Shown here piece by piece: positions 44,616-55,301 of a DNA stretch of 64,000 nucleotides (positions within the stretch are counted from its first letter, which is position 1; each line of letters begins with the position of its first letter). The position numbers and the translations under genes are program-made. The notes beneath the pieces are model-generated. The model had not been told where the DNA came from and made no database searches. It saw nothing but the letters and a program-made list of their open reading frames with translations. Where the stretch lies: positions 124,001 to 188,000 of the forward strand of contig JAFJTR010000031.1 of assembly GCA_022559985.1 (NCBI GenBank), in the 5' to 3' direction. The stretch is from Parastagonospora avenae f. sp. tritici 18332-5 (lineage: Eukaryota > Ascomycota > Dothideomycetes > Pleosporales > Phaeosphaeriaceae).

Positions 44616-45978
44616 ATGAAGAATCTCAAGAGCAAGGGCACGTACTCGAGCCTTCATACATCACTCTGTGTGGCACTAATGTAGCCCATAGCTTCGCGCT
44701 TCTTCAGAGACCCTCCAAGTCAGGACGAGAAGATCGCTCATACCGAACTTAATGGCGACGTGGACTTCGACGCTGGAATCCAGAGTCATGGCATGAAGTA
44801 CAAACGTATGAACATGTTTTTGTCAACGGCCAGACTCCCACTAACGCCGGCAGCTTCTCGCTTCTTCTCGCGCAAAATAGCCAAGGTTGACAAGTCACCG
44901 CCTGTAGTTTACGACACCGTGCCCCTAAGCTTAGTTGCCGGCCAGGAGAACCAAGCTCAGCGTGACAGCTCGTTTGATGAGCCCCCGATCACAGGCACGG
45001 CGTTCCGATTCCCCCAAGTCTCGTCCGATAATGCACCGTCATCGGTGCCCTCGAGCTACCCGAGCAGCACCCATAGCTCGTTCAAGCATGAGGCAGACTC
45101 GCAAAAAGTGAAGCCTCGCCCTAGCTTCGCAACACTGAGGACCAAGAGTATGTTTTGTTCTTTCTAATGCTCCGCACTTACAGCGAATGTTATACTGATC
45201 ACACTCAGGCTCGCGTTTCTTCCGTAACAACGACTCCCGGAACTCGTCACCGCCTCCTCCACCAGTTCCTCAGATCCCGGTGGACCCCGAAGCACCTCAG
45301 CCTCGTCGTCTCAATCTAGTTCCAGTCCACGTCCCGCGTAGCTCTCGCTCCTCACTCATCCTCCCTCAGGGCAGCCACGCTGCTATTTCGCGACCAGTCC
45401 ATCAGCCCCAGTACTCGAATCTACCAATCCCGGAGAATGCGGCGACTGTTCCCTTCACCAAGCCAACCGGCCTGCCTCCATCCCGTCCACCCAGACCCGA
45501 AAGCCTTGATGAGGAGACCATGACCTTCATGCAGCAGAGTGGCATGCGCATGGTGATCGGCCCCAGTAACCGCGCGAGCAACAGCACGGCATCGTCATCC
45601 ACTCCTCGCAGCTACACAAGCTCGATCGAAGCACGTCTCGGCTTCCCGTCCGGCCACAGCACTCCCCGACCCGATTCTCTTGACTCTCCCCTCGCTGCTC
45701 GCTTTCCCCTCGATACGTTCCAACCGCTACCAATCCGCGACAGCGCGGGTAGCGTCAAGTTCAGCCGCTTTAGCGAGTATGTCCGGGCCGAGCGCGGTGG
45801 TTATGCTGGCGATGGTGTCGAGGAAGAGGATCGCGAGCTGGGCCCCATTGAGCAGTTTGACCCAACCAAGGAGGATCAGTGGACCTTGGAGAAGAGGGTT
45901 AGCAAGGGTCCGAATTGCAATCCGGGCATGTTGTTTCGGGATAAGGCGGGCGCGTTTCACTTTGTTGCTGACATCTAG
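44616..45978 (+). CDS. Uncharacterised disordered protein with exon-start SRFF repeats
   Basis: Exons 44616-44637, 44692-44805, 44854-45147 and 45209-45978, giving 399 residues. No known domain. Exons 2, 3 and 4 each begin, in phase 1, with codons for SRFF: A-SRFFRDPP, P-SRFFSRK and S-SRFFRNN. The middle is Ser/Pro-rich (SSVPSSYPSSTHSSF, PPPPPVPQIPVDPEAPQP). The C-terminal part looks more conserved (ETMTFMQQSGMRMVIGPSN, VKFSRFSEYVRAERGGY, QWTLEKRVSKGPNCNPGMLFRDKAGAFHFV). Intron 1 keeps frame only with a GC donor (G|GCACGT), so the first exon is the least sure part. Function unknown. Confidence 0.65.
44638..44691 (+). other. Possible GC-AG intron
   Basis: 54 bases. The donor G|GCACGT with acceptor CCATAG gives MKNLKSKA-SRFF; the nearby GT donor (CAC|GTACTC) breaks the frame. 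Weaker than the SEC15 case because the protein has no known family to check the junction. Confidence 0.45.
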
Positions 45979-46543
45979 GAGATGGACCAGTAGTATTGGT
46001 GGCGTTGGCTGAGACGGGAAAACTTTCCGTGCGTGTGCGTTGCGCTGGGTGTGTCGCTCAGAGTGACGTGTCTGTATGCATCGTTCCTCGAGCAGATATG
46101 CGTGATCGCGGAATGGGGGGAACACATATGGATGTTACATATCTAGATTTAAAAACGTTGTGCAAAGAGCTGCAAATAAACTACTTGGAAATGCTCAACA
46201 CTACGACCAGTGGCTCTTCAGTGACACGGAACCTTTCGTTTCTACCCCTGAACGATATGAATCATCGGCACAGATGGATGTCATGGAGATAAACCTAAAT
46301 TCGACTCGACTATCGTCCCTCAAAGAATCAGATTGCATGAAATCTTTGAAAGGTTCGTGTTCTCCTTGCGTCGCTGTCTGCTTGTACGCCCGAGTTGAAG
46401 CTCTTGTTGGCGAGTGAGTGTGAGAAATGTATTCCGTCATAATTATCCAAGGTCCCGTAGCGAGATGGGAGTAACTAATTTCCCACTCGCAGTACTTGGT
46501 CCGCGCTGTGCCTCACGATCCTAGGCACCCTACAAGAGCTACC
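45979..46543. other. Intergenic
   Basis: About 565 bases; no supported gene. Confidence 0.3.
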
Positions 46544-46703
46544 ATGTCCTGTTAAGCTGTCCATCTTCAAGATTTTTATAAACTCTTTGTAGCGTACTGA
46601 TTAGCTATTAAGACTATTTAGGCTTATATATGGGTTACTAGTTGCTGTCTGATAGGAGGCTAAGTTTGCATAGAACGCGCGCGAATTATTGCTGCGGCTG
46701 TTG
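46544..46703 (-). mobile_element. MITE-like element, family 2, truncated reverse copy
   Basis: The right end carries CGCGCGAATTATTGCTGC. Read in reverse the copy matches about 160 bases of the left side of 30024-30240, including ataagcctaaatag, ctaatcagtacgctac and cttgaagatggacagctta. The opposite terminus is missing. Confidence 0.65.
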
Positions 46704-46900
46704 CTTGTACTATAGGTATGACGACTGGTTAGGATCCTAGTACGCGGAATATCGAATTCCAAGAAGAGGTACCTGTGGCGAGAGCATGGCGCTGGAGGTA
46801 TTGAGCAGTAATTACACTCGATGCTTCTCTTGGCGACACATGATCGTTCAGACGTTTCGTTGTACGAAGTGCATTAATCAACAGTCTTAAATGTGATCAT

Positions 46901-47025
46901 TGACAGGTGCAGCAATAATTCGTGCGCGCTCTGTTTGAATCGAATCTACTACTAAAGAGCAGATGTTAGTTTATAGATGAGTCTAAATAGATTTAATAGA
47001 TTATTAGCACGTAATACAGTTATAG
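46901..47025 (+). mobile_element. MITE-like element, family 2, truncated forward copy
   Basis: Begins ACAGGTGCAGCAATAATTCG then TGCGCGCTCTGTTTGAA and matches the left half of 30024-30240 (ctactaaagagcag, gatgagtctaaatag, attattagcacgtaata). The right half is missing. Together with the previous copy it makes a head-out inverted pair about 200 bases apart. Confidence 0.65.
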
Positions 47026-47238
47026 GAAAGATACTCACATGTACTAATGATAACGCATGTCACTACATTACTTGTCGCTTTCTTTGAGTCTTGTGACAGT
47101 CAACTAGGTGATGACAGACTTGCCCGCCTCATCTATAAAAGCCTGTTGAAACGTTCTCACACTCAGCCAACAATAAACATAACTGAGAAGAACAAGTCGA
47201 GCCTTGACACTTGGTACCTACTAGCTACGAAAGACAAA

Positions 47239-47698
47239 ATGCCCGATCACCACAGCGATAAACCACACAAGGTGCGTTCAAAATAACATATCTACTTCTG
47301 CAAAGCCTGCGAAGGGAGATAGGGATCCAAGAACGACCCCAATCACACCTGTAGAGTACATGCTCTGTCGACATGCTCTTTTCGACGCCAACAAAAAGCC
47401 GATGCTCGAGGATAAAAACAACCCGATAAAATGCGTGCTGATAAACGCAGTCGCAACCACTGCTTGCGTGGCGTGTCGTGCGGACCTGCCGAGCAAAGAC
47501 GATAAGACGGATCTGAGCTCACTGACGCTGGTCTTACTGATGTTCAGCGGCATGCCTAACGCACCATGGTTTTGCGGGACTTGTGGGGCTGTGATAATAT
47601 GTACGATAACTCCGACGTGTCCTGCTGGCTGCGGGTTTAAGCACGAGAATGGGTTGAAAATCTTTCCTATTCTTTCGACGTTGGATCCGTCGCATTGA
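47239..47698 (+). CDS. Small Cys-rich zinc-binding-like protein
   Basis: Exons 47239-47271 and 47306-47698, giving 141 residues. The start has a good context (gacaaaATGcc) and the 34-bp intron (AAG|GTGCGT ... CTGCAAAG) keeps frame; the intron is short, so this junction is only fair. Cysteines pair in a zinc-ribbon style: CVAC in the middle, then WFCGTCGAVIIC and CPAGCGFKHENG near the end. The region between (LSSLTLVLLMFSGMP) is hydrophobic. No family recognised; small Cys-paired proteins of this kind are common and unnamed in Pezizomycotina. Confidence 0.55.
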
Positions 47699-48001
47699 GG
47701 TGGGTGGATGGGTGGGTGCTTGTAGATCTTGTTCACCCTCATTTGTAGAAATTATTGCACTTTCGTATGTCGTCTTTCGAAAAAAACTTGTTACTGCATT
47801 CAATTATAGTCCTTTTGGTTATGTCGAGAGAACGTTCATGTAGACTCTTACAATGTTCTGCTTTGGTGTTGTGGTGTTGTATTAACTATGCGCCCTTGAC
47901 CTCAAGTAAATGAACGCTATACGCACCATTATCCCCATTCCTCTCCCCCATTCTAATCGCGTACCCTGGGCAAATGCCCATGATGGCCAAGCGAGACTGC
48001 T
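47699..48001. other. Intergenic
   Basis: About 300 bases between two small plus-strand candidates; nothing recognised. Confidence 0.3.
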
Positions 48002-48478
48002 ATGAGTACACAAAGCCAAAGCCAATACGCAGGGGCCGCGAGAGAAATCTCAGTACAACAAAAGACCATCGAGAGGATGTTTTGGGACGTGAAAAGTCCA
48101 TATTTCCATACAGTCATGTCCGACCCATACTTTCATACGACAATACCCGACCCAAAGCCAGCCGCGCCTGTGCCTGGCGAGCGGGTCGACACACCGCAAT
48201 GGGAGATGTACGAATTCTGTGAAGAAAGCACGCCTGTGCACCATAAGACACTGAGGAACCCTTCAAGAGTCTGTTCCCTAACGTGGAAGGTTTCCATTGC
48301 GCCTCCTCCTTGGAGCGTGAGACCGGAGCGGTCAACAACGGAGCACAAGACTCTACATGCGTTAGCAACTTCACACTGCGCGATGAGGAGAAAGAGTACC
48401 AGAAAGGAGAGATCAATTATCCACAGGGTCCGCCAGAAATTATAAGCCTCATGGCACCTCTAGCCATCACCTACTGAC
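48002..48478 (+). CDS. Hypothetical protein, frame disrupted or splice unresolved
   Basis: ATG at 48002 opens a protein-like frame (REISVQQKTIERMFWDVKSPYFHTV, then DTPQWEMYEFCEESTP). At about 48250 the protein-like reading jumps to the next frame, which runs EEPFKSLFPNVEGFHCASSLE and RDEEKEYQKGEINYPQGPPEI to a stop at 48477. No intron of normal size joins the two. A one-base frameshift fits best, so this may be a pseudogene or a sequence error. No family recognised. Confidence 0.35.
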
Positions 48479-48492
48479 TATGTTCAACTTAG

Positions 48493-48738
48493 CGACAATG
48501 GTGGATATGTGCCGGACACGGCTTCAAGACACCTTTTCCAGAGCGCACGTGTAACTCCATAGAAAGGCTCCTTCGAGACTATAGCCAACCCAGAGACTGT
48601 CGTTATCCTCGGGACTCGATCAACCGCGATTCGTTTTGGTGTTGTCGGCACTGCGCTACGAATCACGAGATGTCACCCATATTCCAGCTCAACAACTCCA
48701 CAAGCTTAATATGCCGCGAGTGTGCTAGGCCACGCTGA
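48493..48738 (+). CDS. Cys-rich zinc-binding-like exon
   Basis: An open stretch that follows a good acceptor (branch-like CTGAC then AACTTAG) reads RQWWICAGHGFKTP, then FWCCRHCATNHEM and LICRECARPR to a stop at 48736-48738. The W-x-C and C-x2-C spacing suggests a small zinc-binding fold. It may be the last exon of the gene starting at 48002: a donor at 48317 joins it in phase 0 but skips the protein-like second frame. Model unresolved. Confidence 0.4.
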   Translation, partial: RQWWICAGHGFKTPFPERTCNSIERLLRDYSQPRDCRYPRDSINRDSFWCCRHCATNHEMSPIFQLNNSTSLICRECARPR

Positions 48739-49719
48739 AGTTCCGGCGGTTTATCCAATTCCCTTGAACACTCAATTGGCAGAAGAGGGGACTGTCTCCA
48801 GGCCAATCTCGTCAACGCGGATCGTTGTATCAACCCTAGCTGCTTTGGTGATCTACCAGCGGGATCTGGAAACTCATCCAAGATTCTAGCCAACTTGCGT
48901 CTTCTGCTTATCCCTATAAGTAGAGAAGCTAGGTGGTTATTACACAATGCGTAACAGAGTTAGCGTTCGCGGTAACACAGTTTGTCGGCACAGGCCATGC
49001 CCCGGGTATAGAGATGTTGAAGGCGTCTGGGTCGTTAACCCAAGTCTCACAAAATAGAGATTCTGTTGGTAGGCCTTGTACGATCGTACGGGCGAATAAC
49101 AACAACGAGGTTCTTCTGGTGACTTGTATATTGGTATTGATTGATCTATGAACGTGGGTGCTACGAAAGTATACCTGAGCGTAACGCAAGTAGGATCGAA
49201 GAAGGATCGGGTCAGCTCGGCGGTCAGTGTTGAGCAGACGACGTCCCTACCGAAACTCACGATCCGACAGATTCCCCTGGCGTATGTAGTCTCGGCTATT
49301 CATGATGCATTACCAACACTTTTACTGCATGGACAACGTTCATTTTTTCATCTCCTACATGCTCTGCTAATACTTGGAGTGATCAAGGTATCAATACCTT
49401 ACCGAAAATTATTATGGCTAAATTGCGCGACTGACGATTGATCTCAGAGTGAACACTGAAAGTTGAGATTCAATAGCATGTGGCTCCACAATGAACTGTA
49501 ATACAAGTTTCTTGCAAATAATAAACACGGTGTTGCATGTCAACGCAGTATCTGGGTTCATGCCGTGCACGAAGCATGTCCAGAGTGGTTTTAGGTAGAA
49601 TCGACTTAAGGAGTGTGACATGGAGCAAAGGAACAATAATTATTGGGATGAAGTATGTACATCGAAACTGATATTTACAGCTCAAGATATGGGCGAATAA
49701 ATCCCGTGCGACCACGCAC
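48739..49719. other. Intergenic, no supported gene
   Basis: About 980 bases with several short open frames on both strands; none looks like protein. Confidence 0.3.
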
Positions 49720-51481
49720 TCAATTGTACCGCCTCGTCAATTTAACCCTCACATCCTCAATCGGCCTCCGACTCCCACCAACATTGCCCATACCCGGCAC
49801 CTCCAACACCTCTCCTTGGATCGGTGAAATATCCCACATGACCAACAAACTACTCGCGAATATCATAACCTCCTTCTCCGCGAAGTACCTACCCTTACAC
49901 TTATACATCCCTCCACCAAACGTGTGTAAATTCTTCATCGTCACTCGCGTCGTCCCATCCGGCCCATCCTCAAAGAATCGCTCCGGATGAAACTCTTCTG
50001 GATTCGCAAAAATGCGCTGATCCATCTGCATCGGCCCATTGGCAATGACAAGTGTCGAACCAGCGGGAATAGTGTACGACTGCGGCCGCTTCTTCCCAAA
50101 CAGCGCCACATCCTCAGCAGACTCCTTTAGCACGACGTCCTTGATGATTTCCCTCACGCCCAGCCCCGCCATATTCACCCGCATAGTCTCGTAAAACGAC
50201 GCTTTCAGCAACGGACAACACTTCATCAAGCCATCGACATCGATACTCAGCTTCGGAAAACCCGTGGGTCCGCGCTCGCCAGTCGGCGATATGTGCACGT
50301 ATGGCGCGATCTCCTCGCGGATGTCGGAGAGGAGTTCGGGACGACTGCTGATCTGCATGAGCATCCAGAAGACGTTCTTGTTGCTGTTGACATTCACGCC
50401 CCAGAGCACGGATATATCGTTCGTCTTCTGCAGGCGCTCGGATGCATTGGTATCGACCCAGACCTGCACGCGGTCGCGCATGACTTGGCTGATATCGTCC
50501 AGCGCGCCCCATTTGGCGCCGGGGTCGCGACCGGCTTGTTTGGCGGCGACGGCGTCGTACCATTCTTTCATGGCGACGCCGAGACGCTCGCGAGCGGCGA
50601 TGCCGCGGCGGCCGGAGGGGAGGTGTTTGCCGATGAGGGGGCGCAGCATGGTGTGGATGTCGCGATCGAAGCTCCACATGTCTTGTTGGATGGTAGGGAA
50701 GTTTTGCAGGAGGGCTTTGCCCCAGAGCATGTCGATGACGATTTGACCCATGTAGTTGATGACGAGGCTGAAGAGGTTTGTTTCGAAGGTGCCGTCGGTC
50801 TTGAATCTGACGTTTCCGGCTTCTTCCCAAGGCTCCATGGCTTTGCCTTGCTCGTCGGGAAATGCCCAGGGAGCCTTGGTGATGAGTTCAGATGCCTTTG
50901 TTTCCACTGCTCGTGCAGTCTTGTTGGTTGCTTCGGTAGTGAAATCGGACTTCAACATGAGGTTGAGTGCATTGTGGTGGCCGTGGACAGCTTCGTGCTC
51001 ATCGCGGAATGCAAATTTATCGTCAAAGGCAGCATTCATGAACCATTCCAAGGTCTTGACTTTGTTTAGCACACTGCTGCGTTGAGCAAAGACCTGCATG
51101 ACTAGTGAAGGCATGCTGATGACATAGGCTTTGCCAGGTCCCATGCGGTATGAGAAGATGCCATCGCCTGATGCATATCTATGTATCGTGAGTAAGTAAT
51201 TGAACACTCAAGCTTCCGTTGACATACCGATCATGCGTGATGGTACTCTCAATGTTTCTGAGAAAAGATAGTGAGGTGCCTACAAACGGCAGCCAGTAAG
51301 GGATGATATTTGGAGTCTTGGTTGCTGCATCGTAGTCGTTTTGGGTGATCTTGCTTCGAAGACCAGTAAAAATACGAGTAATTATACAAATGATCAGAAT
51401 TGCTAACAAAGAACAACTAAAAGGTGATTTCAGAAGCGACTGGGTATATAGAGATTCTTGAAAAGAGGAAAGCAGGACCAT
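49720..51481 (-). CDS. Cytochrome P450 monooxygenase
   Basis: Exons 51228-51481 and 49720-51178, giving 570 residues. A membrane-anchored haem oxygenase, probably in the ER. Residues about 20-42 are one hydrophobic anchor (CSLLAILIICIITRIF), followed by a Pro-containing hinge (IPYWLPFVG). The K-helix ExxR is in SFYETMRVN, the PERF motif in FHPERFFED, and the haem-binding loop is FGGGMYKCKG with Cys 512. The I-helix region lacks a textbook AGxDTT and reads SVLWGVNVNSNKN, as in the CYP7/CYP8-like and related fungal P450s that act on sterols or oxygenated lipids. Neighbouring accessory genes hint at secondary metabolism, but the substrate cannot be told. Confidence 0.93.
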
Positions 51482-52899
51482 GATGGCGGATTAGCAATGG
51501 CAAACTTGAAGCCGATCTCATGCTTCGATGATTCTACTTTAAGTGAACATCGTTGTAATCAAGCTCAATACATTGTGCTTGGCTCCGAAGATCTCCAGCG
51601 ACCGGCTTACCCGACATCTCGGTCATCGCGAAAACAATTTCTTGCGCAACAGACAACAGTTGCCCGAGAGCCTCAAACTGATCTCCTCGCTGAGTTGCTT
51701 GCCCTGCGGATTGCCCATCGGACTCGAAGTCTCCAGGCCGGGCAGGGCATCCAAAAGGGTAATCCGAGTTCCGCTGACTACACGCATCGAGCGATCGGTC
51801 TTGCATATACATGTTCGCTGCGACGACTGCCGGCAAGAGAATAGATCGTCCTGTAAGAGTGTCCGACAGCCAGGATCCGCCAGGCCGTCTCACCGGTCAT
51901 ACCGACGATACGGAAAAGGCCCGATGAAGATGTAACGTTGGAAGCTGCCGGGAGCCGTAGAAGCTCACTAGAAGATCTCGCGACGCGTGAAGCCGTGCGG
52001 GGTGTCGACCAGCGGCTGGCTAGTGCATGTTACGCTACGGCTGTTTGCGCAATTCGTATCGGAGGGTGAGAGCCTCGTAGAGGACCGCCCAGCGGGAGGC
52101 CGAGCGGTGAGATTAGACTGCGGCCGTGTTGGTGCTGCAAAGTTTGTACCTGTGGCATCGGAGTTTCAGCACGCCTACATTTTGTGGCGTTGTCGGCGAT
52201 TATGGTGGCTTTTGACCAACCAGCATTGAGCTCGAGTTGGCCCTAATCTCCGACCTACGCAGTCGCGTGGTCGCATGGTACGACGGATGAACGGAGGAGA
52301 ACTTTGTTCCACGCGGTGACATCTTTCCGCCACGATGGCTCGCTCTACTCACATGCAAGATGGCGCCAATTTGCGGTGAGCTGCTGCAAGGTTGAGATGC
52401 CATAGCGCGCGATGTGCAATCAGCGCGGAAGACGGTTCCGTTTCGGCGCCGCAATACCACCTGATAGGGCTTGCGCGGCATGGCCGCCGGAACCGTAGTT
52501 GGTGGTTGGGCGGAAATCCTTTCCGCTGAAGTTCTGCTGGGATCAAACAGGACAGCTCCAGGGAGAGATCAGATCATGGGGAACTTGGGGAACTTGGTGT
52601 TCACGGAGAGTCGGTGGCAAATTTAGACTTTGGCGTTGAAAGGGGAAACCTATGACGACAATTACGTGCGACGTGTTAGATTGTACGCAGGAAAAGACAC
52701 CTCAGGTCATCAGCGAAGTTCCAGGCCTGCAATCGCGATCAGAATTATTTACTCGTTAGGCGAAAATTTCCTCGAGCATTGTGGTTGATATACGCTATTG
52801 AGGGGGGTTGGAATACGGAAATAGATAAGACATGACAGCACAAAATAGCGACCAGCGGCTCAGCAGCGCCAAACACCCCCTGCAGGGCGCCTTACGCAC
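51482..52899. other. Long region upstream of the P450, no supported gene
   Basis: About 1.4 kb. Between 51540 and 51935 three frames are open at once (119-130 codons each). The minus-strand frame 51534-51893 has the most protein-like stretch (RNSDYPFGCPARPGDFESDG), but no family is recognised and no start or splice context supports it. It contains the P450 promoter. Confidence 0.3.
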
Positions 52900-53844
52900 T
52901 CAATAATGGTACATAGCAGGTGCGGAATGCCCCGTAAAAGTATCGTGCAGCTGGTCGAGCGAGCCAAAATTCCGAGCAACCTGCATTTGCTTGTTGCACT
53001 CCTCTTGCACCTGGTCCCAAGACCAGTGATCATGGAAATTTCGCGAAATGCTGGTTCTCAGTCCTTTCGACTCTTCTGTACTTGGCTGTGGTGGTAAGAG
53101 GCCGCACTCCTGCATGACGGACTCGGGCGCACACGTTTTGCGACCTTGCTTGAAGACATATTTGGTGACAGCTGTAGCGTAAACGCAACCGGCCCGGTCA
53201 GCGACAGGGTCCTGCTTCTTCGTTGCTGCCTCAGGAACGATGCAACTTGCGCTGTTCGAGCCTGGTTTGGTGAAGTGGCTTACGACGTAGACCCATTTCT
53301 CGTCCCAACAGAGTATGCGGGAGCTGATCTCAAACTTGGAAAAAGGAACGATAGCTTGCTTGAAGATGCAGCAAGTGCCACCGAGGTTGAACATTTTGGC
53401 CTCCAGTCTGCCTTTCCCGCGTTGGCGCGGCTTGACTACGTCCTTGAATAAAGCCAGTAGCAGTTCGGTCCGATTGTCATCTAGATCATTGAAGAACGTG
53501 CTATTAGACTTGTGCAAGTTATAGTCTATGTCGAGAAGGGGGGTGTACGAGGAAGTAACGACCGGAGCGAACAGCGACTCGCCGCCATGATGTGCACTCT
53601 TTACTGTAAGCTGAGATCGCCGTAGTAGAAGATGCCGTGCAAGCTGTGCGAATAATCGTCCCTGCCACCGTTAGCACTTCACCATATGTTTAGCTAGGAC
53701 GGCCAAGTTTACATGCCACGCGAAGAGAATACTTTTGGCGTTGCTGACTAGAGCGACGCTCAGGAGACCTGCACCAACAATGAGTTGCGTTGGGGAGATT
53801 GTGACGGTGATTCCCGAAGCTGCGATGTTTCGTAACGAATCCAT
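52900..53844 (-). pseudogene. Thioesterase-like (hotdog) protein with one in-frame stop
   Basis: One frame runs from ATG at 53844 to a stop at 52900, 313 sense codons, broken by a single TAA at 53671-53673. Before it: MDSLRNIAASGIT and a membrane-like LLSVALV ... FAWHVNLAVLAKHM. After it: LFAQLARHLLLRRSQL, then PLLDIDYNLHKSNSTFFNDLDDNRTELL, KWVYVVSHF and AVTKYVFKQGRKT. This order (membrane anchor, FAWHV, DYNxHKSNSTxFxDLD) is that of fungal thioesterase-like THEM6-type proteins. The flanks of the stop look like a 21-base GT...AG stretch, too short for an intron. A CAA-to-TAA change, as RIP makes, would explain it. Confidence 0.7.
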
Positions 53845-55301
53845 GCTGGCGATCCAAAAGCCCCCGTTGAAAATGCAATAATCGGTCGCGTATTGAAGCT
53901 TGTCTTTTTAGAATTGATGTGTTGCAAGTGTTAGCGGTGAGATGCCAATAGATGTTGGAACGGAATTGACTCCGTTTTCTACTCTCTCACTGTCGGCATG
54001 GACAGCTCACTTCCCTACTAAGCATCGGGGAAGAGTCGTACTCCGTCTGCTAGACAGACGTAACTGAGTAACCAGATCAAATTGGATGACGGACTTCGCA
54101 GCCATTGAAAATGTGTGCAAAAGACTCCCCTGCTGTACACGGCTGGCTTCACCGAGACCATCGTCCTTGAACCCTGACACTAACGGTGCGCTTTACGCTA
54201 GCCGCATTCGACACGGAGTCCGCTGCCCAAGTCAAGTGTCAAGCGTCCGCAGGCCAAGCGCGCGACGACATGGAATGACAGCTGTGCAGAATGACCGAAA
54301 AAGAGATGCTGAGGTCCTTCGGGAGTTTCAGATCGTGGATACGCATGCACAGCGAGGGCCGAAGAGTACACGACCGATGTTGCGATGATGCGGGCCCTGA
54401 AGAACCATTTTCCGGGTATGTGTAGGTCTCGTGCTTTCAACTTTGGAGGCGTCGCGGATCTCGCGTCACGGAGGCAGGAAATCGCGCCTTTGCCTCTTTT
54501 AGCCCGACTAAGTGTGCCGAGATCAACGGTTGTGCGTCCCTAAATCAGCCACACCATCAACACTCTTCCGCCGGAGCCATCACCCTACGTTGTGCATGCC
54601 CGGACTCCTAGCAGGTCACGATACCGCGATCGTGCCGATTTGTTTGTCCCTTTCACTCAGATCTACGTTTGGCGTCTCTGCCTAGCTAAATTCGTGCAAG
54701 CGCCACACTAGTGTTTGGGGCTGGCGTGTGCAACCCATGCACTTATTTTGTGGTGATGGCCCCAGCATGTGAGCCTCATGGATTGTGGGGCCCAATGGTG
54801 GGCAGCGGTGGGCTGTCAGTTGGATCATCACAACTGTGCGCTACGAAAAGCTTGATATTTACCGGGCTCATGTAACTGTTTTGGATCAAGCGCAAAGCTC
54901 GATATGGGGTGTTCCTCGGGGACTTACCGGGCATACTTGCGGTCAGCCACTCAGTCTGCAGGAAGGTCAACGCGGCGGAGCCTCATCTGTTAATACATCT
55001 CCATCTCGTTGTTTCAGAAGGTGCATCTGCAGCTCGCTGGGCCTGTCTCTTCATAGCCTAGTTATAGCCTTCTTTTCCCTGGGCTTTGTTGCACATCTAA
55101 TCAATTCTCCCTACACTCTTTGTAGACGGATATCAATTCCGGCAACGGACTTCGACCTCTCATATCCATCCCATATTTTCATCGGCATTCACTTCGCATA
55201 CCCTTCAGAAGACAAGACCGCTGTGGCGAGCTTCACTTGGGCCAATCTCAGCTTGGGACCCACTGTACGACTTGGCACATTCCCAGACTTCATCTCCCAT
55301 C
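53845..55301. other. Intergenic, divergent, upstream of the regulator
   Basis: About 1.46 kb between divergent genes. I looked for a zinc-cluster exon (C-x2-C-x6-C pattern with Lys/Arg) before the regulator and found none. A 189-codon frame at 54785-55354 overlaps the regulator start in another frame and is not protein-like. Confidence 0.4.

Noticed and set aside
44248..44619. 123-codon frame before the SRFF gene
   Set aside because: Overlaps the next start codon in another frame and shows no domain, signal peptide or splice context.
50293..51069. 258-codon plus-strand frame opposite the P450
   Set aside because: Shadow of the P450 exon; the P450 has all its motifs in the other strand.
51534..51935. 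Three overlapping open frames upstream of the P450
   Set aside because: No family, start context or splice support for any of them; likely GC-driven openness.
53652..53672. 21-base GT...AG intron that would remove the stop in the thioesterase-like gene
   Set aside because: Far shorter than any other intron in the window (34 bp at the least, mostly 43-80), so a nonsense change is more likely.
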